Shown piece by piece: positions 34,132 through 43,723 of a stretch of DNA of 64,000 nt (positions are counted from its first letter, which is position 1; every line of letters starts with the position of its first letter). The stretch covers positions 54,994 through 118,993 of the forward strand of contig CAWFSG010000004.1 of the NCBI GenBank assembly GCA_963818445.1. Reading direction: 5' to 3'. The notes under the pieces were generated by a model, which searched no databases, was not told where the DNA came from, and worked only from the letters and a program-made list of their open reading frames with translations. This DNA comes from Prado023 sp963818445 (lineage in GTDB: Bacteria; Actinomycetota; Actinomycetes; S36-B12; CAIYMF01). The position numbers were made by a program, and so were the translations under genes.

Positions 34132-36486
34132 ATGAGCGCGGACGTCGACCGTTCGGTGCTGCCGGTTCCGGATCGGGAGTGGACCGGTGAGTTGCCGCTC
34201 GATGCGCGGGATGCGACGTTCCCTGCGATTGTGCCGCTTCGGCCTCCGGTGGGGGCGCCGAACGTGCTGATCGTCCTGCTTGACGACGTCGGTTTCGCCG
34301 CGTCGAGCGCGTTCGGCGGGCCGTGCCACACGCCGACGGCTGAACGCTTGGCGAGCGGGGGCCTGCGCGTACAACCGTTTCCACACCACCGCGCTGTGCG
34401 CGCCGACGCGCGCGGCGCTGCTCACGGGTCGCAACCACCACACGGTGGGGATGGGCGTGGTGACCGAGCTCGCGACCTCGGCGCCGGGCTACAACTCGCT
34501 GCGCCCGAACACGTGCGCTCCGCTGGCGAAGACGCTGCGGCTGAATGGCTACTCGACGGCGCAGTTCGGCAAGTGCCATGAGGTGCCGGTGTGGCAGACC
34601 AGCCCGTTGGGGCCGTTCGACGCGTGGCCGACCGGTGGTGGAGGGTTCGAGTACTTCTACGGGTTCATCGGCGGGGAGACCAACCAGTACTACCCCGCGA
34701 TCTATGAGGGCACGAGCCCGGTCGAGCCGGAGCGGACGCCGGAGGAGGGGTATCACTTCGGCGAGGACATGACCGATCGGGCGATCGGGTGGGTGCGCCA
34801 GCAGAAGGCGCTCATGCCGGACAAGCCGTTCTTCGTCTACTACGCCCCCGGTGCGACCCACGCGCCGCACCACGTCCCGGCTGAATGGGCGGCGAAGTAC
34901 GCGGGTCGCTTCGATCACGGGTGGGATGCTCTGCGTGAGGAGATCCTGGCCCGCCAGAAGGAGCTCGGCGTGGTGCCGCCGGACTGCGAGTTGACGCCGC
35001 GTCACGAGGAGATTCCCGCGTGGGACGACGTGCCGGCTGAGCTCAAGCCGATCCTCGCGCGTCAGATGGAGGTGTACGCCGGCTTCCTGGAGCACACGGA
35101 CTACCAGGTCGGGCGGCTGGTCGACGCCCTTGAGGACCTTGGTGTGCTGGAGGACACCCTGGTGTTCTACGTGGTCGGCGACAACGGCGCCTCGGCCGAG
35201 GGCGGGATTTACGGCTCCTTCAACGAGATGCTGCTGTTGAACGGCGCCGCGCACCTGGAGACGGCCGAGTTCATGGCATCGAAGATCGACCTGTTCGGCA
35301 CGCCGGATGCCTACAACCACTACGCGGTCGGCTGGGCCCACGCGATGGACACGCCGTACCAGTGGACCAAGCAGGTCGCATCGCACTGGGGCGGGACGCG
35401 CAACGGCACGATCGTGCACTGGCCGCGCGGCTTCGTAGCGCGCGGTGAGACCCGTCAGCAGTTCCACCACGTGATCGACATCGCGCCGACCGTGCTCGAG
35501 GCGGCGGGGCTGCCGCAGCCCGAGAGCGTGGACGGGGTCGAGCAGCACCCGATCGAGGGCGTGAGCATGCGCTACTCGTTCGACGCCGCGGACGCGCCCG
35601 ACCGCCGGACGACGCAGTACTTCGAGATGTTCTGCAACCGCGGCATCTACCACGAGGGCTGGACCGCGGTGACGCGACATTCGACACCGTGGGTGCTGGC
35701 CGGCTCCCGCCGTTCGCCGACGACGTCTGGGAGCTGTACGGGCCCGGGGACTGGAGCCAGAGCCACGACCTGGCTGCCGAGCAGCCGGAGAAGCTCGCCG
35801 AGCTCCAGGCGCTCTGGCTCGAGGAAGCCCGCCGCTACGGAGTCCTTCCGCTGGACGACCGTCGCGTCGAGCGCTTCAACCCCGACGTCGCGGGCCGTCC
35901 GACGCTGATCCGGGGATCGTCGCAGATCCTGTTCGCCGGGATGGGGCGCCTGACCGAGAACGTGCTGCTCAACGTCAAGAACACCTCGCACGCCGTCACC
36001 GCGCAGGTCGTTGTCCCGGAGGGCGGCGCGAGCGGTGTGCTGTTCGCGCAGGGTGGCGCCTTCGGCGGTTGGAGCCTGTATCTCCGGGCGGGGATCCCGA
36101 CGTACTGCTACAACCTCTTCGGCCTGCAGCGGTTCAAGGTCTCAGCGGTGACGCCCGTTCCCGCCGGGAGCCACCAGGTGCGGATGGAGTTCGCCTACGA
36201 CGGCGGCGGCCTCGGGAAGGGCGGCACCGTCACGCTGTTCGTCGATGGCGCCCCCGTCGGGGACGGCCGGGTCGACGCGACCCAGGCGATGATCTTCTCG
36301 GGCGATGAGACGGCCGACGTCGGCCGGGACACCGCCTCAGCGGTCAGCGACGACTACGACGGTGCGTCCAGCATCTTCACCGGCAGGGTCGAGTGGGTCC
36401 AGATCGACCTCGGCCCGGACGCGCAGGACGCGGATCACCTGATCACGCCCGAGGAGCGGCTGCGCGTGGCGATGGCACGCCAGTAG
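34132..36486 (+). CDS. arylsulfatase, two compensating frameshifts as written
   Basis: A type I sulfatase of about 784 residues when joined. The start ATG follows GAGGAGGG. The first part gives NVLIVLLDDVGFAASSAFGG with the Ca2+-binding Asp pair. After one extra base near 34369, the frame continues YNRFHTTALCAPTRAALLTG; CAPTR is the Cys that is converted to formylglycine (consensus CxPxR). A missing C near 35702 shifts the frame back, giving LPPFADDVWELYGPGDWSQS. The C-terminal 260 residues form the extra beta-rich domain of large actinobacterial/proteobacterial arylsulfatases (ILFAGMGRLTENVLLNVKNT, GGTVTLFVDGAPVGDG). It hydrolyses sulfate esters. No formylglycine-generating enzyme gene is in the window. 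Programmed shifting is unlikely. Confidence 0.88.
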
Positions 36487-36533
36487 CCCGGGGCGTCGGC
36501 CAAGCGAGCCCCGCGGCGTCGGCCAGGTGAGCC
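36487..36533. repeat. short tandem repeat after the sulfatase gene
   Basis: Two near-identical 23-base units beginning GCGTCGGCCA and ending GAGCCCCGCG follow the sulfatase stop codon. They may contribute hairpin structure between the convergent sulfatase and TolB-like genes. No function is known. Confidence 0.4.
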
Positions 36534-36664
36534 CCGCGGCCCCGGCACGCAGAGTTGCTCGGCCGAGAGCCGATGTCGTCACTGCCTCCTCAACGGCCGG
36601 GATCGCACTCACACCGTCGATACGGCCAGCACGAGGGGCCGTGGGAGGGCATGCCGTGTGGCTG

Positions 36665-37780
36665 TCAGCTGATCGGGCGGATTCTCGGGTGGTTGCCCGA
36701 GCGGTACCCATCGCTTGTGGCGGGTCCGAGGTTGGCGCCGTCGAGGTCGACCTGGGCCAGGCCACCCTCGCCCGTCCCGAGGTCGGCCACAAACACGACC
36801 CGTTCGCTGTCGGGGGTGAAGGTCGGATGGATGGCGCTACCCCCGTCGGCGGCGAGCCGGGTCACCTGCGTCATCTCGGTGCCGTCCGGGCGGATGGTGA
36901 ACAGGTCCGGGGAGGTGTCGCCGGCCGCGGCAAGGGCGGAGTAGGTGATGAGGGCGCCGTCCGGGCTCCAGTCAGCGGTTGCGGCGAACAGCGCCGGGTC
37001 GGTGATCCCCGTGACCGCATGAACAGCGGTGCTCAGGTCCACCACGGACAGGGTCACCCCGGTCACCTCGGCATAAGGGTCCGGACCCGCCTTGTCGACC
37101 ACCTCGAGAACCGCCGCCGAGCCATCGGGAGCGGGGCGAACGCCGGCGAAGGCAGTGGTGGACTCAGGCCCGAGCAGCACCTGAACGTCTCCGGTCGCGA
37201 CCTGCACCACCTCCAGGGTGCCGAGCCCGATCTGGCCACTGGGGTCGAAGGCGTTGCGGCTGTAGATGATCGACTGGCCGTCGGGCATCCACGACGGGTC
37301 GTCCACGTTCCGGCAGGGGTCGGCGCAGTCGAGGATCCGCTCAGCGTTGGCGCCGTCCACGTCGACGACCCACAGATCCTCCGTGCCGTCGTCGTCGGCC
37401 ACGATCAGCGCGATGCGCTGGCCGTCGGGCGACCAGTCGGGGTTCGTCTGGTCACCGCCGGGCAGGCCCGATGTGGGCGAGTGGACTCCCGTGCCGTCCG
37501 GCCGAACGAGGCTGGTCTTCAGCCGTTCGTCCTGGTACAGGATCCACTCCTCGCCGGGCCGGACGGTGATCGTCTCGGGGCTGGCAGACGTGCTGGTCTG
37601 CCCGGCCGGCCCCGAAACCGTCGAAGGGCCAGCATCCCCTGTGGCCGCAGAACCTCCCGACGTGCACGCTGCAGCGAGGGCCACAACCATGCCGAGGATG
37701 ATCGGTGCACACACCCGGGGGCTGACGGGCGATCGGGACCCAACCAGTTGAGAAGCCGAGCCGTGTCTTGGATGACTCAT
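36665..37780 (-). CDS. TolB-like beta-propeller (PD40) lipoprotein
   Basis: A 371-residue exported lipoprotein. The signal peptide ends in ILGMVVALAAAC with the lipidated Cys at residue 39. A Ser/Thr/Pro-rich linker of about 30 residues follows. The remainder is built of PD40/TolB-type propeller blades, recognisable by PDWSPDGQRIALIV, PSWMPDGQSIIYSR, ADWSPDGALITYSA and PTFTPDSERVVFVA. Actinobacteria lack the Tol-Pal outer-membrane system, so a surface binding or enzyme-partner role is more likely than TolB function. DPCRNVD may hold a disulfide cysteine with ILDCAD. It is convergent with the sulfatase gene and lies alone. Confidence 0.88.
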   Translation of the reverse strand: MSHPRHGSASQLVGSRSPVSPRVCAPIILGMVVALAAACTSGGSAATGDAGPSTVSGPAGQTSTSASPETITVRPGEEWILYQDERLKTSLVRPDGTGVHSPTSGLPGGDQTNPDWSPDGQRIALIVADDDGTEDLWVVDVDGANAERILDCADPCRNVDDPSWMPDGQSIIYSRNAFDPSGQIGLGTLEVVQVATGDVQVLLGPESTTAFAGVRPAPDGSAAVLEVVDKAGPDPYAEVTGVTLSVVDLSTAVHAVTGITDPALFAATADWSPDGALITYSALAAAGDTSPDLFTIRPDGTEMTQVTRLAADGGSAIHPTFTPDSERVVFVADLGTGEGGLAQVDLDGANLGPATSDGYRSGNHPRIRPIS

Positions 37781-38216
37781 CGCGTCTCGCTTCGTTCCGG
37801 AAGTGCCCCGGCAGAGGGGAAGGGAACTGACGGAGGGGGGCAGCCAGCCCTACCTAAGTAGGGCACGCCCAGCCTCGAGGGTCAAGGGTCAGGCAGCAAT
37901 TCGGTGCGGCTCTGACAAGTCCGCGGTAGAGCAGGGAATGGGGGGCTCGCTGGACTCCAGCCTTCACAGGACCGCCCTGACCGACCCCTACCCCTGGCTG
38001 CCCGCCCGCCTACGCGCCCGAACAACCTGACCCGATCCGCCTGCCGCTCCGAGAGGTGCTGCACTCCGCCGCGTGTCGGGCGTGGGCGGGTTGCGTCGGT
38101 AGCCTTGGTTCCCGGGGGTCTGGACAGGGCCCCGGCGCGGGTTCACCATGGGGGGCAGTTGACCCTTCGCGTCACGGTCCCGTGGCTATGGCGGGTCGTG
38201 TCCGTAGGAGGATGTC
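37781..38216. other. 436-base intergenic region
   Basis: Divergent promoters for the TolB-like lipoprotein (minus) and the DUF4242 gene (plus) must lie here. I see no ORF, RNA gene or clear operator. Confidence 0.5.
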
Positions 38217-38492
38217 ATGCCGGTGTTCGTCATCGAGCGCTCGTACGCCGAGCAGATGTTCCCGGCCGCGGATAGCGCCGCGGGGCTGCGACTGATCAAC
38301 GATGAGGAGGAGGTCAGGTGGCTCTACTCGTTCCTCTCGATCGACCGCCTCAAGTCCTACTGCCTCTACGAGGCGGAGTCCGCTGAGGCGATCCGGCGTG
38401 CCGCGGTGCGGGCCGGGCTCCCAGCGGACGTGATCACCGAAGTGGGGCTCCGGGTGCTGCCGGACGGGACGACGCTTCCCGCGACTGGGTAG
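38217..38492 (+). CDS. DUF4242 / SCO4226-like small protein
   Basis: A 91-residue ferredoxin-like-fold protein of the DUF4242 family, whose Streptomyces member SCO4226 binds nickel. Matches are the N-terminal MPVFVIERSYAEQM, VRWLYSFLSIDRLKSYCLYE (strand plus the Cys position), and AESAEAIRRAAVRAGLPADV. AGGAGGA lies five bases upstream of the ATG. Metal binding is not certain, because the His residues used in SCO4226 are not obvious here. Its last 59 bases overlap, tail to tail, the 3' end of the LuxR-type regulator gene. Confidence 0.85.
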   Translation: MPVFVIERSYAEQMFPAADSAAGLRLINDEEEVRWLYSFLSIDRLKSYCLYEAESAEAIRRAAVRAGLPADVITEVGLRVLPDGTTLPATG

Positions 38493-41448
38493 CAGCGGTC
38501 AGGCCGAGGTCCACGGCCAGCATCGCCGCCTGCGTCCGGTTCGTGCATTGCAGCTTGCTCAGGATGTTGCGCACATGATTGGTGGCCGTGTACTCGCTGA
38601 TGACAAGGGTGGTGGCGATCTCGCGGTTGCTCAGCCCCCGGCCGAGCAAGCGAAGGACCTCGGTCTCCCGTGGGGTCAGCGACGCGCCCGGGCCGTCAGC
38701 CCCGGCTGCCGGCGTGGCGGGTTCGATGCGACGCCGGACACGCGGGAGCCCATGGCGGTCGCAGAGGGCCAGGGCCTCGGCCGTGAGCCGGGCAACGCGC
38801 TCCGCGGGTTGGCCTCCTGCACGCCGAAGATGGGCGACGTGTTCGGCGAGGGTGGCCGCTTGGTGCAGCGGCGATCCCATCCGGGTATCCATCTCCAGGG
38901 CGGCGACGAAGTGGTCTTCGGCTGATAGCTCGCCGCGGACCGACTCCAGCGCGCCGATCAGCCGGTCGCCACTGCCCAGGGCGACCAGGAACTCGGAGGC
39001 CAGGAGGTTTCGGCCGGCGAATCGGCCCAGCAGGGGGAGCAGTATCCCGGCCGCGTCACGATCCTCCAGCCACACGGCGGCGTCCACGAGGAACGACAGG
39101 ACCGCTGGCCATGAGGCTGATCGCTGGCGCATGTCGAGGCCCTCGTCGAGCATCGCCCAGAGAACGCGCCGGGTCGGCTCGGCCATGCCCAGCTCGGTGT
39201 ACAGGGCGAGCAACCCAGGGGCCCAGGAGTGCCTCGGGTCCTCGTCACCGGTGACCAGGCGGCCCACCGGCGCGAGGCGGTCAGTCTCACGGCGCAGCAT
39301 GAACGACTGCAGCGACCATGGACCCTCCGCTTCGCGGTATCCGCCCTCGGCGAAGGCGCCGCGTAGGTGGGCCGTCTGCTTGAGCGTCGCCGCGGCGTCA
39401 GTGAACTCGCACCGCATGAGCTGCATGCCGAACGTCACGAAGTTCAGGGCCAGCACCCAGTAGGGCTCGTGGGTGGCCCGTGCCATCCGGGCGAGGTCGA
39501 GGTGTGCCGCTGCCAGGGCGGCTGGATCGCCCAGCACGTAGTGACAGACGCAGCGGTGGAACGCCGCGGGGCCCAGATGTTCGACGTCGTCACGCTGACC
39601 GACGAGGTTCGTCAGCTCGTCGGCACGCCGGAGCCGCTCGGGCAGGTGCTCGACGCCGCTGCCGTCCAGCAGGCTGATGGCCAGGACCTTCGCCAGGAGG
39701 TCCTGGTCGCCGAGGTCCCGAGCCGAACGGACTGCATCCCTGCTCAAGGCAGCCGACGGTCCCGTAAGGTCGGCGAAGCTCAACGCGCGGCCGAGCGCCG
39801 CGGTAGCGGTGATCCGGTCACGTTCGGCAGTTCCTCCACCGCCGCGCTCCAGCGCTGCCGTTAGCAACTCGATCGACCGGGTGCGATCGGTGTTGGCCCG
39901 CCACGACACGGCCTCGTGCAGCAAGGCGGCCTGCAGCTTCTGCCCGGCCGTCCCGGCTCCCGCCACGAGCTCGGCCAGGTCCCGCGCGCGCGTGGTGTCC
40001 GTGGCCTGAAGATGGGCGCGGCCCGCGGCCAGGCGAAGGTCGTCACGCCTGGCAGCGGCCGTGGCATGCGCGGCGGCCCGCTCGTAGAGCTCGGCGGCGT
40101 CGGCATGGGACAGCCGTGTCCGGGCCTCGTCCGCGGCGGCCTCGAGGTAGTCGGTGGCCAGGTCGGCGAAGCCCAGCCCGGCGGCGTTCGAGTAGTGGGT
40201 GGCCAACCGCTGCACCCGCCGGTCCGCGGCCGGGAACTGGTGCTCCAGGGCCACCGCGACATGGGAGTTGAGGACCACTCGGTCGTACTCGGTCATCAGG
40301 TCGAGCACCGCCTGACGGGCGATCGAGTGCTGGAAACGACCGACCCCATTGCGCGACGGCACCCATTCGACCAGTCCCAGGGTGTGGGCCGCGTCCAGCG
40401 CCACGAACACCACATGGGGGGAGGGATCGGGTCCCAGGGCGCCGGCCGCCAGCCGGCACGCAGCGGTGACCAGGGGGACGTCGAACTCCTCGCCTATCAC
40501 GGCGGCCGTCTCAACGAAGGTCCGCTGCTCCGACGACAGCTGCTCCAGACGTGCCCGCGTGGACTCACGGAAGGCCTCGGGAGCGGGAACCGCCCCTCGC
40601 CCCAGGTCACCCGACGCCAGGTCCGCGGCCCAGTCCCGGCACACCTCCCGCACCAGGAAGGGGTTGCCCGCCGTCTGGTCGCGCACCAAGCTGGCCAGAC
40701 GCCGTGCCTGCGGCAACGTGACGCCGGCGTCGCGCACGAGGTACTCCGCGATGGCGTCGGTGTCCAGGCCCGGGAGGTCGAGCCGGCGCACACCGTCGAG
40801 GCGCATGAGTTCCGCGAGGACCCTCGCGGCCGAGGATGGCCCGACCTGCGGTTCGGTCCGGAGGGTCACCAGGAACAGGATCGGAACGTCGGCGGTCCGC
40901 TCCACGGCGAAGCGCAGCATCTTCAGTGCGTCCTCACCCGCCCAGTGCAGGTCCTCCAGCACGAGCAGCACCGGCGTTACCGCGGCTACCGCGACAAGGG
41001 CGTCAGTTGCTGCGGTGAACAGCGTCGACTGGTGCACACCCTCCAACGCGCCGGGCGCGTTCCCTCGCCCGGTGATCAGGCGCAGCAGATCCAGCCGAAC
41101 GTCGACGTCCTGGGACACCCCTGGCAGGGTGATGGCCCCCGACTCGAGCCCTGGCACCAGGGACGCCAGCGGCTCTACGAACGGATCGAAGGCGCTGCCG
41201 GACTCGCCGACACAGGCGCCGAGCAGGACCGTCAACCCGCGTGGGTGGAACGTGACGGCCGCCTCCGAGGCCAGCCGCGACTTCCCCGCTCCCGCCTCGC
41301 CCACGGCGAAAACCACCTGACGCGCCCCGGCTTCGACGCAACGCCACACATCCTCGAGAACGGCGAACTGCTGCTGCCGCCCGACGAACGGGGGCAGCGA
41401 GGAAGCAGACCAACGCCGCGGCAGTGGCGGCAACTGCCACGAGCCCAT
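38434..41448 (-). CDS. LuxR-family transcriptional regulator with N-terminal AAA ATPase (LAL/MalT-like)
   Basis: A 1004-residue large ATP-binding LuxR regulator. Walker A is GEAGAGKS at residues 50-57, and Walker B is in VLLVLEDLHWAGEDALKMLR. A long helical, TPR-like middle (about 400-880) follows, where ligands or partners bind in the MalT/LAL family. The C-terminal LuxR helix-turn-helix is complete: LTPRETEVLRLLGRGLSNRE, IATTLVISEYTATNHVRNIL, SKLQCTNRTQAAML. These proteins usually activate catabolic or antibiotic genes in response to an inducer; the target here is unknown. About 20 residues beyond the HTH are encoded across the end of the opposite-strand DUF4242 gene, an unusually deep 3' overlap. 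Confidence 0.92.
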   Translation of the reverse strand: MGSWQLPPLPRRWSASSLPPFVGRQQQFAVLEDVWRCVEAGARQVVFAVGEAGAGKSRLASEAAVTFHPRGLTVLLGACVGESGSAFDPFVEPLASLVPGLESGAITLPGVSQDVDVRLDLLRLITGRGNAPGALEGVHQSTLFTAATDALVAVAAVTPVLLVLEDLHWAGEDALKMLRFAVERTADVPILFLVTLRTEPQVGPSSAARVLAELMRLDGVRRLDLPGLDTDAIAEYLVRDAGVTLPQARRLASLVRDQTAGNPFLVREVCRDWAADLASGDLGRGAVPAPEAFRESTRARLEQLSSEQRTFVETAAVIGEEFDVPLVTAACRLAAGALGPDPSPHVVFVALDAAHTLGLVEWVPSRNGVGRFQHSIARQAVLDLMTEYDRVVLNSHVAVALEHQFPAADRRVQRLATHYSNAAGLGFADLATDYLEAAADEARTRLSHADAAELYERAAAHATAAARRDDLRLAAGRAHLQATDTTRARDLAELVAGAGTAGQKLQAALLHEAVSWRANTDRTRSIELLTAALERGGGGTAERDRITATAALGRALSFADLTGPSAALSRDAVRSARDLGDQDLLAKVLAISLLDGSGVEHLPERLRRADELTNLVGQRDDVEHLGPAAFHRCVCHYVLGDPAALAAAHLDLARMARATHEPYWVLALNFVTFGMQLMRCEFTDAAATLKQTAHLRGAFAEGGYREAEGPWSLQSFMLRRETDRLAPVGRLVTGDEDPRHSWAPGLLALYTELGMAEPTRRVLWAMLDEGLDMRQRSASWPAVLSFLVDAAVWLEDRDAAGILLPLLGRFAGRNLLASEFLVALGSGDRLIGALESVRGELSAEDHFVAALEMDTRMGSPLHQAATLAEHVAHLRRAGGQPAERVARLTAEALALCDRHGLPRVRRRIEPATPAAGADGPGASLTPRETEVLRLLGRGLSNREIATTLVISEYTATNHVRNILSKLQCTNRTQAAMLAVDLGLTAATQSREASSRPAAPGAPLR

Positions 41449-41615
41449 CAGGTCACGCTAGCGCCGTTCGCCCAGACCAGGGAATGGCAAGAACTGACCA
41501 TGCCCACCCCGGTGCAGGAATGACCGATCCGGGTCATGTGCCGCAACCCCCTCGCGAAAGACCCTAGAGCTGCCCGGACCGACGCCATCGGTCCCCGTCG
41601 GAAGGATGGCCCCAG

Positions 41616-41951
41616 ATGGCCAGCACGGCACACGAAATCGCCCCATCCTCGAACGCCACCAGCTCCGGCTCCCGAACGTTGCTGCTGGTCGTGGCCATCC
41701 TCGCCCTGGCGGTGGCCGTCGCCGTTGCCTGGCAGCGGCTGGCAGCAAGCCCCACGCCAGCGGCCGGCTCCAGCATCACCGCGACCTCGCCCGACGAGCT
41801 GGCCTCCTACCGTCCCGGCGGCTCGGTCTACGACTCGCAAGTCCCCGAGGCCGCCCGGAGGACCCCACCCGACGAGCTGGCCCCCTACCGTCCCGGCGGC
41901 TCGGTCTACGACTCGCAAGTCCCCGAGGCCGCCCGGGCGATCTCGCCCTGA
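41616..41951 (+). CDS. small single-pass membrane protein with a duplicated C-terminal peptide
   Basis: A 111-residue protein. GGAAGGA lies about nine bases upstream of the ATG. The N-terminal 20 residues are Ser/Thr-rich, then comes one helix LLLVVAILALAVAVAVAWQR (residues about 22-41). A polar C-terminus follows in which DELAxYRPGGSVYDSQVPEA AR-type sequence occurs twice, 26 residues apart. The DNA copies (66 bp each) differ by only one base, so the duplication is recent or under gene-conversion. A small type II or III membrane protein exposing two copies of a binding peptide is the simplest model. No family is recognised and no function can be claimed. Confidence 0.7.
   Translation: MASTAHEIAPSSNATSSGSRTLLLVVAILALAVAVAVAWQRLAASPTPAAGSSITATSPDELASYRPGGSVYDSQVPEAARRTPPDELAPYRPGGSVYDSQVPEAARAISP
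41793..41936 (+). repeat. 78-bp-period tandem duplication inside the membrane-protein gene
   Basis: Two 66-bp copies, 41793-41858 and 41871-41936, differ at one position (a T/C change turning Ser into Pro). The 12-bp spacer keeps the frame. Each encodes the YRPGGSVYDSQVPEAAR peptide. Confidence 0.9.
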
Positions 41952-42159
41952 GAGCATCGGGCGAGACCACTACTCGAAGGCCGATTCAGAGCCTAACTAC
42001 ACCCCGGATTGTGATGAGCCCCCGCAAGCGCCGCGTGGGTGATACCGGCACCGGCGCACAGTTGCGGGCCGCGGACTCCGCCCGGATCCCTGAGGCGCTG
42101 GCGATTCGGGTGGACCCACCGAGACGCCGCCGTTTCCTACGGAGTGCGGCGCCTGGTGA

Positions 42160-42282
42160 CGCGGACCACCGGAGCATCTCGAGAACGCCGGGTTCACCGA
42201 TGTGGATGTCCGCATCGCCCGCCGAGGTCTCTTCGCTCAGGGCCGCAAGCCGACCGGACCGGAAAGGGAGCCAGCGCCATAG
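42160..42282 (+). pseudogene. C-terminal remnant of a SAM-dependent methyltransferase
   Basis: An open frame ending at TAG 42280-42282 reads EHLENAGFTDVDVRIARRGL followed by FAQGRKP. This is the typical C-terminus of class I methyltransferases, with a last strand and the aGF-x-x-V pattern. An in-frame stop lies at 42157 and no methyltransferase core precedes it, so only the tail survives. It lies beside the recombinase remnants, which suggests deletion during mobile-element activity. Confidence 0.5.
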
Positions 42283-42540
42283 CCCAGAAACGCCGCTCAA
42301 CCCTGCCGGAGTCGGGTGCTGCATACCGCCGCGTGTAGGCGCGTCGCCGATGACCGCCGGATGGCGGGCCAGGTGCTCACGCCCGGCGATGGATCCCATC
42401 CCTCCGGCGCTGCAGGTGTAGGGCGAAAGCCCTGCGGCGGCGGTACTCAGGCGGTTGTCCACAGCCTGCCCTGACGTGATCTCGTCCAGCGCGGTGCGGA
42501 CCAGAATGCTCAGCGGGGGTGCGTTCCCTGGCCGGGGGCT

Positions 42541-43374
42541 GGTGTCCTTCAACGTGGCCCCGGTTTGGACGGCGGCGGTGGCGGCTGCGTGACGGAGGTC
42601 GTGGAAGTGGATGTCATCCAGCCCGATCTCGTGCTTCGCCCTGTGGAACGTGGCGGTCCAGTTCGAGCGGGCCAGTGGTCGCCCGGACGCGGTGGCGAAC
42701 ACCAGGGCGTCGGGTCCGCCTCGCACGTAGCGCTTGAGGTGGCCTTCAAGCAGGGGGTGCAGGAAGCGGGGGACGGTGACGGTCGCATCCCGGCGTCGGT
42801 TTTGGGAGTACCGACCAACCACTTGCCCTTCACCCGGCTCATGGTCTTGCGGACGGTGACCGCGGGCAGGTTCGGGTCATCGAGCTGGAGGTCGGCGTGG
42901 GTGAGGGCGGTGAGTTCACCGAACTGCAGGCCGCCGTGGGCGGCGACGAGAATCATCACCCGGTATCGGTCCGGGACCCGGTCAGCCAGGGCGTGCACTT
43001 GGGTCAGGGTGGGGATCGGCCGCTCGGCGGTGCGGGGGTTGGCCGCACCCCGGATCTGGCAGGGGTTGGTGGGGATCTCGCCGTCCGGACGGTCGGTTGC
43101 AGATGGTGCGCAGCAGCCGGTAAGCCTGCGCCTGAGCGGTCGGCCCGGTGGTGGTCGCCAGCCCGGCGTGCCACTCCCGCACCCGAGCGGGGGTGAGCGC
43201 CTTGAGTTGCAGGTCGCCGAGGGTGGGCAGGATGTGCAGGGTGAGCAGCCGCTGGCAAAGGTCGGCGGCGCGCGGCTTGAGAGTTGTGCGCTGGGCCAGC
43301 CACGGCACCTCTGTCGTGTCGGTTGGCGGGTGTGCGCGGTTGGGGTGGCCCGGGGTGATGCAAGTCCATGTCAT
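42541..43374 (-). pseudogene. tyrosine recombinase (phage-type integrase), degenerate
   Basis: Three minus-strand frames together give most of an integrase. The N-terminal DNA-binding part is AADLCQRLLTLHILPTLGDL then QLKALTPARVREWHAGL. After one extra base near 43090, the core begins TAERPIPTLTQVHALADRVP and VMILVAAHGGLQFGELTALT (first catalytic Arg region altered to GGLQFGEL). After a missing base near 42808 it continues VTVPRFLHPLLEGHLKRYVR and DIHFHDLRHAAATAAVQTGA, which has the HxxR box. The C-terminal part with the catalytic Tyr is absent; the frame runs into unrelated sequence after TLKD. The canonical Arg (GLRxGE) is Gln here. It is therefore inactive even if the frameshifts are sequencing errors. 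Confidence 0.75.
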
Positions 43375-43633
43375 CGATGCTGTCCGCCCCGGCCAGCATC
43401 CCGGCCACCAGCGACATCACCTTGGCCCCGGCCGTGCCCCGTGATCCTGGCACCGTCAGCCGCTGGTCAGCCAGATCGAGAAGACCGATCCGGTCGGCCA
43501 ACGCGACCGACGGAACAAGTCCAGCGCAGGCGATCAGGTTCGGCTCATCGAACACCGCAGACAACGCAGCCGGGGTATGGCACAGTGCATCTCGGAGATG
43601 CCCTCCTGGATCGCTGGTGTGGAGACGTCGCAA
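43370..43633 (-). mobile_element. IS1380-type transposase, N-terminal fragment
   Basis: The frame contains SHTPAAL-like HTPAALSAVFDEPNLIACAG, then LVPSVALADRIGLLDLADQR and GAKVMSLVAGMLAGADSIDD. This is the conserved N-terminus of IS1380-family DDE transposases. It breaks at DDMD (about 43372), where integrase-type sequence takes over. The catalytic DDE core and the terminal inverted repeats are missing, so this is a scar left by recombination between two elements or by deletion. Confidence 0.75.
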
Positions 43634-43723
43634 TCCCCATACTGCCTACCAGCAGGGCATTTCCGCTGCCACGGCCCGATCAACCCATCAACCACTCCGG
43701 TGGATTGAGGCTAAGGAGGATCC

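Noticed and set aside
34132..36486. Programmed ribosomal frameshifting in the sulfatase
   Set aside because: No slippery heptamer or downstream structure is evident at either junction, and the same kind of indel occurs in many unrelated genes here.
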